From positions 1 through 34,913 of the forward strand of contig JAITFQ010000007.1 in assembly GCA_031281225.1 (NCBI GenBank): 34,913 nucleotides of DNA, in the 5' to 3' direction. The stretch comes from Chitinispirillales bacterium. GTDB taxonomy: Bacteria; Fibrobacterota; Chitinivibrionia; Chitinivibrionales; Chitinispirillaceae. A program made the translations under genes and the position numbers. Below the pieces are notes generated by a model. The model saw only the letters and a list, made by a program, of their open reading frames with translations, was not told where the DNA came from and did not search any database. Shown here piece after piece: positions 27,643 to 34,913 of this stretch; position 1 is the first letter of the stretch, and each line of letters opens with the position of its first letter.

Positions 27643-30261
27643 TCAGTGGGCGGCTTTCCTGTAAAGCGCGAGCCCTATAAAAAAGAAAATTACATTACCT
27701 ATCCACGCCCCCGCAAGAACGGGGATGTATCCGTTTTGGGCGAATACGAGCGCGAAGCGGCTCAGTATCCAGAACAGAAATGAGAGCAGAAGCCCCACGC
27801 CGAAAAGCGCCGCCCCGCCCCGCCTGCCCGCACGGGCCGAAAGCGACAGCCCGAAAAGGATAACGATGAAATTCATAAACGGCAGCGCGATCTTGAATTG
27901 CAGCTCCGCCGTGAACCTGTGCACCTTCTCGCCCCTGCGCTTGGCGGCCTCAATGTAGCTTGCCAGCTCCCAGTAGCTCATCGCTTCCTTCGACCTCACC
28001 CGCTTCACAATTTCGAGGGGGACGGTTGTCAGCACATCGTCGGGGAGCGTTGAAAATTTTTGGGTCAGTATGCCCTCTTCGGAGAACGTGTACGTCCGTC
28101 CGTTAACAAAACTCCAGCCCGCGTCGTCAAAATCCGATTCTGCCGCGATTACGCGCTCCGCCAGGCCGTCGCTCTTAAACGTGTAGCGGCGCACGCCCCG
28201 GAAGAATTGCGGCTCGGTGCAGAACTCATTAAAAACATACATAATGTCAGGCGCCGCAAAATAGAAAAAATTTCTTCGATACTCGCGGATAGTTTTTTGG
28301 GTGGATTGCGATTCCTCCTCCGGCGCCTTGCCGAAATTGCTTTGAAGCAGCGTACGCTGCTCATTTGCGTGCGGAATAATCATTTCGCCGCCGTAAAACA
28401 CGCCGCCCGAGAGCAGGAGCCCGAGGAAGAGGAGCGGCATGGTAAGCTGCCTGACATTCACCCCCGCAGCCTTCATCGCCGTGAGCTCGCTGGTCTTGGC
28501 GAGCCTGCCCATCGCAAACATTGAGGAGAGGAACAGGACGATGGGGAGCACCGTTTGGGCTATCCACGGCAGGTAGTAGTAGTAGAACATCACGGTTTGC
28601 AGATGTGTGGCGTTCTCGAATTTCCTCAGGTTGCCGACGTAGTCTATTGTGACGAAGATCACAAGCAACGCGATCAGCAGCCCAACCGCGTATCCCAAGA
28701 ACATCCCTATAAGATACGTAGGCAGTGTGCCGTTGATTTTATTGAGTATCAGCCGGGGGATTTTGAAAATCATCCCCGGCAGGCGGAATATCCATAAATT
28801 TGCGACGCGCTTGGCGAGCGTCCCGCTTTTTCCGAAGATGTTTTTTACAAATCCGAAGTTGATGGACGTTTCGCGGAGCATGAGGAACATGAGAATCAAT
28901 CCGCATATCGCAAGAAACACGTTGCCCGACCACATGCCGACGGCGGGGGATACTATGAGCTTGCCACCCATGTTTTCCCCGGCTATCAGGAATACCCAAT
29001 ACATGATGAAAAAGAATACCGAGTAGCTCGCGCCCACCGCGAGCCCGCCCCTGCGCGCCATGATTCCGAGCGGCGCGCCTATCAGCACAAATATGAGGCA
29101 CGCGGCGGGGATGGCGAACTTTTTGTGCACCTCGACCATCAACTGGGCGATTAGCAGGTCGTTGTTTTTTATGTTTGTCGTTAGCCTGCCGATGGTGCTT
29201 TCGTAAAGCCTGAGCCGGTTTATGGTTCTGCGGGCGGGGGCGGCGCCCGCGCCCTGATCGATTATGTTTTCCAGCGCGCCGACTGTTGGGATATTTTCAA
29301 CAGACGCCGTTTGGACATCGCCACGCCGCCTGTTTCCGCGCCCGCTTGGCCTGAGATCATCCTCGGTTAATTCCGATTCAATGCCGTGCAGTGATGTGAT
29401 GGCGCGGACGGAATCGATCGCCGCGTCGCGTTCCGATATCATACGTGCGTTCAAATTTCTGAATTCCCGCACCTCTTCCATCATCATCGATATGTTTTTT
29501 TCACGATTCCCGCGGGTGCCGGAACTCGTGCGTTCGAAGCGCGTGTCGACGTTTTTTATGTAGATGACCTGCTTTTTGAACCTGGCGAGGAAATAATTTT
29601 GGTCGTTCGCGCGGGAGGTGCTGTGTGTTTCGCCGTTGAACAGGGAGAGCTCCAGATACTCCCCGTCGTTGGTCATGCGGATGTTGCCCCTTTCGGCCAC
29701 CGTTATCATAGGGTCTTCCCCCGGCGCGTCCGAAAATATCCGTATGCCGCTCAGGTCGCCGCTCATAGGTTTTACATCGTCAACATATAGAACATAGTCC
29801 TGGAAATCTCTAATCAAGACCCCCGGTTCTATGAAGGCGGCCGGGCGCTTGCGGGCGATGTCCCCCAAAAGGTTTCCCGCGCGGTGGTTCGCCTCGGGCA
29901 GGATAAGGTCATGGAAGTAAAAAAGCGCTACCGTCACCACTGCCGACGCCGCCATCACAGGCAGCACCAGCGCGGACATATTGCGCCCCGACACCTTGAT
30001 AGCCGTAATCTCGTTGTCTCCGGCCATCCGTCCGAAGGTCATAAGCGTCGCGGAGAGTATTGCCATAGGTATCCCCAGCGCCAGTATCCACCCAAGCTGG
30101 ATAAGAAATACCTCGAGCACCACAATCGGGTCAATATTTTTAGACACAATCCGATCGAGCATCAAAATCGCCTGCTGCATTATAAGCAAAAAGATTATGA
30201 TGCTCAGCGAAGCAATAAACGGGAATATGTGTTCTTTGACGATGTATCTGTATAAAAGCAT
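27643..30261 (-). CDS. LPS export permease, LptF-LptG natural fusion
   Basis: 872 aa holding two consecutive YjgP/YjgQ-type units: MLLYRYIVKEHIFPFIASL...LGIPMAILSATLMTFGRMAGDNEITAIKVSG... and LPTYLIGMFLGYAVGLLIALLVIF...TVLPIVLFLSSMFAMGRLAKTSELTAMKAAGVNV.... Confidence 0.9.
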   Translation of the reverse strand: MLLYRYIVKEHIFPFIASLSIIIFLLIMQQAILMLDRIVSKNIDPIVVLEVFLIQLGWILALGIPMAILSATLMTFGRMAGDNEITAIKVSGRNMSALVLPVMAASAVVTVALFYFHDLILPEANHRAGNLLGDIARKRPAAFIEPGVLIRDFQDYVLYVDDVKPMSGDLSGIRIFSDAPGEDPMITVAERGNIRMTNDGEYLELSLFNGETHSTSRANDQNYFLARFKKQVIYIKNVDTRFERTSSGTRGNREKNISMMMEEVREFRNLNARMISERDAAIDSVRAITSLHGIESELTEDDLRPSGRGNRRRGDVQTASVENIPTVGALENIIDQGAGAAPARRTINRLRLYESTIGRLTTNIKNNDLLIAQLMVEVHKKFAIPAACLIFVLIGAPLGIMARRGGLAVGASYSVFFFIMYWVFLIAGENMGGKLIVSPAVGMWSGNVFLAICGLILMFLMLRETSINFGFVKNIFGKSGTLAKRVANLWIFRLPGMIFKIPRLILNKINGTLPTYLIGMFLGYAVGLLIALLVIFVTIDYVGNLRKFENATHLQTVMFYYYYLPWIAQTVLPIVLFLSSMFAMGRLAKTSELTAMKAAGVNVRQLTMPLLFLGLLLSGGVFYGGEMIIPHANEQRTLLQSNFGKAPEEESQSTQKTIREYRRNFFYFAAPDIMYVFNEFCTEPQFFRGVRRYTFKSDGLAERVIAAESDFDDAGWSFVNGRTYTFSEEGILTQKFSTLPDDVLTTVPLEIVKRVRSKEAMSYWELASYIEAAKRRGEKVHRFTAELQFKIALPFMNFIVILFGLSLSARAGRRGGAALFGVGLLLSFLFWILSRFALVFAQNGYIPVLAGAWIGNVIFFFIGLALYRKAAH

Positions 30262-30315
30262 ATAGCATAAATATAATACAAAACAGAGGCGGCTGGATAA
30301 AATACTTGTACCCCC

Positions 30316-30345
30316 TTGCTTCGTCCCCGTCCCATAGGGTATACT
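30316..30345 (+). promoter_or_regulatory. Putative sigma70 promoter upstream of the small ORF and ispF
   Basis: TTGCTT (30316-30321), 18 nt spacer, TATACT (30340-30345). Confidence 0.5.
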
Positions 30346-30405
30346 TATGGTTAGTGACGTTTTTTGTGTGGAAATTGACGCCGGCTTTTGTAACGGGGAG
30401 GGTTT

Positions 30406-30591
30406 ATGGGCAATAAACCGCGGAGAGAGTTGTTTTGGGTTGAAATTCGTGCTATGTTCACAGACATCGCCCGTCAGCAGGCGGGGATTGCCGGAGGGAT
30501 GAAGGATGCCAAGCGTTTGTTTGCGGAAAGGGCGGCACTAGTATTCAAAGGTAAGGGGGGCGTTGAGGTGCGGGGTGTGCTATGCCGGTAA
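30406..30591 (+). CDS. Small hypothetical protein overlapping the ispF start
   Basis: 61 aa ORF after GGGGAGGG; overlaps ispF by 10 nt, suggesting translational coupling. Confidence 0.45.
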   Translation: MGNKPRRELFWVEIRAMFTDIARQQAGIAGGMKDAKRLFAERAALVFKGKGGVEVRGVLCR

Positions 30592-31097
30592 CCACAATAT
30601 CAATTTCCGCAATAGGCCAGGACTCCCACCGCTTCGAACCAGCCGGTTCGCAAAAGCCGCTGATTCTTGGCGGCGTTGTCATTCCGGGTGCTTTGGGGCT
30701 TATGGGTAATAGTGACGCTGATGTTATTCTGCACGCGGTAACGAACGCAGTTTCCGGTATTTCCGGCGTCAATATACTTGGCAAAATTAGTGACGATTTA
30801 TGTCTTAATCAAGGGATAACCGATAGCCGTGTCTACCTTGAAAAAGCGATTGAAACGCTCGTGCCAAACCGATGGAAAATCATACACCTATCAATATCGG
30901 TCGAAGCTAGAAAACCACATTTGTCTGCCCACATTCCCGCAATAAAGCGCTCCGTTGCCTCATTGTTGTCACTCCCTGAAAGCTGCGTGGGATTGACGGC
31001 GACGACGGGGGAGGGGCTGACCGATTTTGGGCGCGGGGAGGGGGTGCAGGTGTTTGTTATAGCGTCGGCTGCTAAGGAAGTTACGGTAGCAACATAA
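30582..31097 (+). CDS. ispF: 2-C-methyl-D-erythritol 2,4-cyclodiphosphate synthase-like protein (divergent IspF)
   Basis: GQDSHRFEPAGSQKPLILGGVVIPG..LGLMGNSDADVILHAVTNAVSG; SISVEARKPHLSAHIPAIKRSVASLL; TATTGEGLTDFGRGEGVQVF. Confidence 0.85.
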   Translation: MPVTTISISAIGQDSHRFEPAGSQKPLILGGVVIPGALGLMGNSDADVILHAVTNAVSGISGVNILGKISDDLCLNQGITDSRVYLEKAIETLVPNRWKIIHLSISVEARKPHLSAHIPAIKRSVASLLSLPESCVGLTATTGEGLTDFGRGEGVQVFVIASAAKEVTVAT

Positions 31098-33054
31098 CCT
31101 TGCGCCTCTGCGTGTTTCTTCTGTTGGAGACCGGGTTTTGGGAGGTGGCGGATATGAAGAGCACGCCGGGGATTAAACGTCTGTTGGGATACCATTCCAC
31201 ACCGTTTTCGACCTTTCGAAACGCGTTATCCCTGGTGTTATCCCCATTATAATAGCCCAAAAACTTGCCGTCCGCGGTCATTATCCTGATTTCGGATATG
31301 TGGTTGCCGGATATGAGTACCGGATTTCGAGAACTGACTCTTACGACGTTGGGATAGATGTTTAGGGGCGTGTTTGGCGTCGTGTCCGGCGGTTCGATAA
31401 AATCGTTGATTTTCACGGTGACTCTGTTTTGATTCGCGCTCGCGTTTGTGACTACGAGGATACAGCGCTTTTTTTCTTTCCAGTCCGTGAGCGTGAAAAG
31501 ACCGCTTCCGTTTTGATTCATCGTTATTGGCACAATTCCGACGCTGTCGCTTCCGCCGCCTTCCATAACAAGTGCGCTCGCGCTCCATGTTTTGCCGGTC
31601 ATGTCGTTGTCTACTTGACCGTTTATACTTATAAGGAGCGTGTCGGGGTGGTCGGGTCGCGGTTCGTACAGTAGAAATATGGCTGAGTTGCGGTTTACGG
31701 TTACTGTCTCCGACCCTGCTGCTGGCGTTGTTGGGACAGCCCATGCGCGCATCAATTCGGCGTCGTTCACGAAAGCCCACGGGCGTCGCGCGCGGCTTCC
31801 GGTGAAGTAGCTCTCGGCGTGGAAGCCGTTGAGCGTTTCTGCCCAGCTTTTGCCGGCGTGGTTTTGGGAAACCCGCTCAATGTTTCTGTGAAAAGCCAGC
31901 GTTCTCTCGTTATAACTGTTGTACTGGATGGCTTTCACAAATCCGATGCTGTCTTCGGGGTTTGTTTTTTCGTATAGGTATTTGAGGAGGATTGAGTTCG
32001 CGTACATGTTGTTGCTGTTGTCAAAAAATGACATTCGCGGGTTCGTGAAAAATCTGCCTATGTACTGAATGTAGTCTTTTACTTCCGGAAACGCTACATC
32101 TTCCATGAGCACGGCCGAACCTTCGAGCCAACCGAAGGACAAATTATCCAACTGGCCATCCCCCCGAATTGTATGAACCATTGCGTACTGTACCGCGTGA
32201 AAGAGTTCGTGGGCGCAGGTCACCCGCACCGCGTCGTATGGCCGGAGATGGTAGCCAAGATCATCCCAGTCCGACCAGTCGCTGTTTATCTCTATGTAGC
32301 TTGAAAAACCTGGCGCGCCAGTTGTTTGCCTTGCGTAGGGCCACGTTACGCCGTAATAGTCATATAAATAACTGATTAGGACGCTGTAATGCGCGGTCGC
32401 CCCGTCCGCGTCGGGCGCGTTTATTGGCTCAATAAAGCCGAAGCGGTCTACGAGCATGGCCCACGCGCTGTCGAGCGCGAATGCCGTTTCGTCAATGTAG
32501 TCGGGGACGCCGTTTGACCACGGGCTCCGCACATGCCACGACGACGGGTCGTCGTTGGCTCCGTAGCCCATCGTATCGGTGAGGTTTACTGCGTTCATGC
32601 CGGACGTGGAGTAATAAATCTTAAACTTACCCGACGGCGATATATGGAACGTATCGTAATCTTCAGGGAGGATGTCCGTGGCCCTCCTGTAAAGCTCACG
32701 GAACTCCGGCGTCAGGTCGTCCCACATCCGCACAAGCGCAAATAGGTCTTGTTGTGTAGGGCGGACGGGCCGGCCTGTCGCGTGTGCGCCGTGTTGCTGC
32801 GTCCGCGTACCGCCGCGCCGGTTATTAACCCTCTCCTCAAAAAACGACCGGAACCTGGCCTCAATTTCGACCGGTGAAAGATCGTTGCCCCGCGCGTCAT
32901 TGATACTGACGCGTGACAAACCTTGAGCGTTACCGCTACGCTCACGTTCTTTTGCCTGTAGTGGGTATACGCAAAAAACGATCAGCAAGGCGGACAAAGA
33001 AACAATCTGCGGGAAACTATTTTCGGCAATGGTATGTTTTATTGATTTGCGCAT
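31081..33054 (-). CDS. Secreted putative zinc metalloprotease with T9SS-type-A-like C-terminal region
   Basis: Signal peptide; CAHELFHAVQYAM (HExxH) followed by SFGWLEGSAVLMED; C-terminal PLNIYPNVVRVSSRNPVLISG...GVEWYPNRRLIPGVLFISATS...RRKVMLLP. Confidence 0.8.
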   Translation of the reverse strand: MRKSIKHTIAENSFPQIVSLSALLIVFCVYPLQAKERERSGNAQGLSRVSINDARGNDLSPVEIEARFRSFFEERVNNRRGGTRTQQHGAHATGRPVRPTQQDLFALVRMWDDLTPEFRELYRRATDILPEDYDTFHISPSGKFKIYYSTSGMNAVNLTDTMGYGANDDPSSWHVRSPWSNGVPDYIDETAFALDSAWAMLVDRFGFIEPINAPDADGATAHYSVLISYLYDYYGVTWPYARQTTGAPGFSSYIEINSDWSDWDDLGYHLRPYDAVRVTCAHELFHAVQYAMVHTIRGDGQLDNLSFGWLEGSAVLMEDVAFPEVKDYIQYIGRFFTNPRMSFFDNSNNMYANSILLKYLYEKTNPEDSIGFVKAIQYNSYNERTLAFHRNIERVSQNHAGKSWAETLNGFHAESYFTGSRARRPWAFVNDAELMRAWAVPTTPAAGSETVTVNRNSAIFLLYEPRPDHPDTLLISINGQVDNDMTGKTWSASALVMEGGGSDSVGIVPITMNQNGSGLFTLTDWKEKKRCILVVTNASANQNRVTVKINDFIEPPDTTPNTPLNIYPNVVRVSSRNPVLISGNHISEIRIMTADGKFLGYYNGDNTRDNAFRKVENGVEWYPNRRLIPGVLFISATSQNPVSNRRNTQRRKVMLLP

Positions 33055-33072
33055 GAGTTGTCAAAAAGAAAA

Positions 33073-33146
33073 TGGCTGGGGTGCAAGGATTCGAACCTCG
33101 ATAACTGGAACCAGAATCCAGAGTCCTGCCATTGGACGACACCCCA
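33073..33146 (-). tRNA. tRNA-Gln (anticodon CUG), 3' CCA encoded
   Basis: Minus strand TGGGGTGTCGTCCAATGGCAGGACTCTGGATTCTGGTTCCAGTTATCGAGGTTCGAATCCTTGCACCCCAGCCA; acceptor TGGGGTG/CACCCCA, anticodon stem CTGGA/TCCAG with loop TTCTGGT, GTTCGAATC T loop. Confidence 0.95.
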
Positions 33147-33194
33147 GTAGGTTTACTTTTGGCTACCCATCAATATAGTTGATGGGAAATTGAA

Positions 33195-34067
33195 ATGCAA
33201 GAGGGAAATTTTATTTTTTTGGTTTCAAGCCGGCCAATCAAGTATATTCTAGTCGGTAAATCCTACGATTTTTACATCAAGGCGGATAAATTGCCCGGCA
33301 AACACCCGTTTAGCAGACTCGAACTGCTCGTCGGCCCCGAGCGCCTGAAAGCGCTTGCGGGGGCGCGGGTTATTGTTTTTGGGGTAGGGGGGGTGGGGAG
33401 CTGGTGCGCCGAGGGACTTGTACGGTCGGGGGTAGGGACAGTGACAATTGTGGATTTCGACGACGTGTGCGTGACGAATATCAACCGGCAGTTGCAAGCT
33501 ACGTCTCTCTCCGTCGGAAAATCCAAGGTGGAGGAGATTGTGCGCAGACTGCGGGAGATAAACCCGAAGGCGGAGATTGAGGGGCGGCACAGGATATATA
33601 ATCTGGAAACTAAAAGAGAGTTTGATTTGGGCGGGTATGACTATGTAATAGACGCTATTGACAGCCTGTCGAGCAAGGTCGACCTTATCATGAACGCGTC
33701 GGCGTCGGGAGCGGCCGTATTTTCGTCGCTCGGCGCGGCTTGCAAGGTTGACCCCACGCGGGTGCGGGTCAGTTCGATTTGGAAATCGGACAGGTGCAGG
33801 CTTGGGAAATTTGTCAGGAAGCGGTTGAGAAGGTGGGGGTTCAAGGGGGATTTTTTGTGTGTTTGGAGCGACGAGCCGGAGTTTTGCGTTGATAGCGGCA
33901 ATGATGTTTCTGTTGAGGATATTGTTGATGAAGATATAAACGCAAATACCAACGACGCCCCCACAAACAAAACAATAAACGGCTCGTTAGTCAACGTAAC
34001 CGCCGTATTCGGTTTCACGCTTTCCGGCCTTGTCTTTCAGGACATTATCAAGCAAGCCCGGCCATAA
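33195..34067 (+). CDS. tcdA: tRNA threonylcarbamoyladenosine dehydratase-like E1 enzyme (TcdA/CsdL, ThiF fold)
   Basis: FSRLELLVGPERLKALAGARVIVFGVGGVGSWCAEGLVRSGVGTVTIVDFDDVCVTNINRQLQAT; DYVIDAIDSLSSKVDLI. True start may be TTG at 33291, since family members usually begin near FSRTELLIG. Confidence 0.9.
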   Translation: MQEGNFIFLVSSRPIKYILVGKSYDFYIKADKLPGKHPFSRLELLVGPERLKALAGARVIVFGVGGVGSWCAEGLVRSGVGTVTIVDFDDVCVTNINRQLQATSLSVGKSKVEEIVRRLREINPKAEIEGRHRIYNLETKREFDLGGYDYVIDAIDSLSSKVDLIMNASASGAAVFSSLGAACKVDPTRVRVSSIWKSDRCRLGKFVRKRLRRWGFKGDFLCVWSDEPEFCVDSGNDVSVEDIVDEDINANTNDAPTNKTINGSLVNVTAVFGFTLSGLVFQDIIKQARP

Positions 34068-34161
34068 TTGCCGAAAGCCGGGGGTTTTATTTTGTTACGC
34101 CGCGCGCGCGCCCCCTCGCGGTGCAAATATTTTTATTTTGATTTTTGTCTTTGGCGGGTAG

Positions 34162-34167
34162 TATATT
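34162..34167 (+). promoter_or_regulatory. Putative -10 element upstream of the AAA ATPase gene
   Basis: TATATT in an AT-rich stretch with a possible TTGATT -35 at 34138-34143 (18 nt spacer). Confidence 0.4.
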
Positions 34168-34217
34168 ATAGTATTATTGTGTTAAAAATCTCTAAAAGTG
34201 GAGGATAGAGCAGACTC

Positions 34218-34913
34218 ATGCCCAAATCCAAACGTTTTTTTAACGTCGCCGGGCCGTGTTTGGCGAGCGATCACTATATGCTCGACCCGTTTCGGGGTAT
34301 CCACACCGAGTTGATGGACCTTATCGACGGCAAACAGTATTTTGTCATCCACGCGGCGCGGCAAACGGGGAAGACCACGCTGCTTTGGGGGTTAGTCAAC
34401 GCCATAAACGCGAAAGGCGACTATTACGCCCTGTATTGCTCGCTGGAAACGGTAGGGATATTTACCGACCCGAAAGACGGGATGCCGGAAATGGTTAATG
34501 TAATAAAAAACTGCCTCGAACGGCAAGGTTTACCGGCAGGATTTGCCAAAGACGCAGATGAAAGCAATGTTGGCTATTTGCTGAACACCTCAATTGTGAA
34601 CTACTGCCGCTCGCTCGACAAGCCGTTAGTTATATTTTTTGATGAAGCGGACTGTCTCGGCGGTGAAACCCTGATTACTTTTTTGAGGCAACTCAGAGAC
34701 GGTTATATTTCCAGAGGTACGGTACCGTTCCTCCACTCCACCGCGCTTGTCGGGTTGCGGAATCTCAGGGATTACAGGGTAAAAATCCGGCCCGACTCAG
34801 AAACGCTGTTGACCGCGAGTCCGTTTAATATCGCAACAAAGAGTTTTCGTTTAAGATGTTTTACAAAACCGGAAGTTGCCGAGCTTTATGCGCAACATAC
34901 GGCTGAAACGGGG
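34218..34913 (+). CDS. AAA-type P-loop ATPase (AAA_35-like), 3'-truncated by window edge
   Basis: Not in the ORF track because it has no stop in the window; translates openly from ATG 34218: MPKSKRFFNVAGPCLASDHYMLDPFRGIHTELMDLIDGKQYFVIHAARQTGKTTLLWGLV...KPLVIFFDEADCL. Confidence 0.82.
   Translation, partial: MPKSKRFFNVAGPCLASDHYMLDPFRGIHTELMDLIDGKQYFVIHAARQTGKTTLLWGLVNAINAKGDYYALYCSLETVGIFTDPKDGMPEMVNVIKNCLERQGLPAGFAKDADESNVGYLLNTSIVNYCRSLDKPLVIFFDEADCLGGETLITFLRQLRDGYISRGTVPFLHSTALVGLRNLRDYRVKIRPDSETLLTASPFNIATKSFRLRCFTKPEVAELYAQHTAETG

Noticed and set aside
34098-34116. CGCCGCGCGCGCGCCCCC alternating CG run as a Z-DNA element
   Set aside because: Short, and compatible with local GC-rich composition; no supporting context.
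1-34913. CRISPR array, prophage, transposase or retron
   Set aside because: No regularly spaced direct repeats and no cas, integrase, transposase or reverse transcriptase reading frames were seen.

Overview
The window reads as an ordinary bacterial chromosome segment of moderate to high GC, with an AT-richer patch near 2.45-3.1 kb. It is probably from a Gram-negative with an outer membrane and flagella; the content is compatible with the Fibrobacterota/FCB group, but that lineage is an inference. From left to right it holds: the 3' part of a PilB/GspE ATPase; gcvT; a reversed-order RelE-type toxin-antitoxin pair; gcvH-gcvPA-gcvPB; two tandem paralogous small secreted proteins with duplicated promoters; a hybrid histidine kinase; a minus-strand chain dnaG-rpoD-subtilase-outer membrane barrel with overlapping junctions; an EIIA-Ntr-like gene and floA; a DUF2914-type protein; a flagellar cluster flgJ(SLT)-flgN-flgK-flgL behind a consensus sigma54 promoter; rsmI, a GGDEF protein, a receiver-only regulator and a natural LptF-LptG fusion; a divergent ispF; a HELFH metalloprotease directly downstream of tRNA-Gln(CUG); a TcdA-like E1 enzyme; and a truncated AAA-type ATPase. 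I found no CRISPR array, no transposase and no clear defence island. The best leads are the dnaG-rpoD-subtilase-barrel chain, a DYxIDYxxG module repeated in both hook-associated proteins, the tandem secreted paralogs, the LptFG fusion, the tRNA-metalloprotease junction, and a dispersed GTAGGGGCGG-type palindrome family with copies inside coding sequence.
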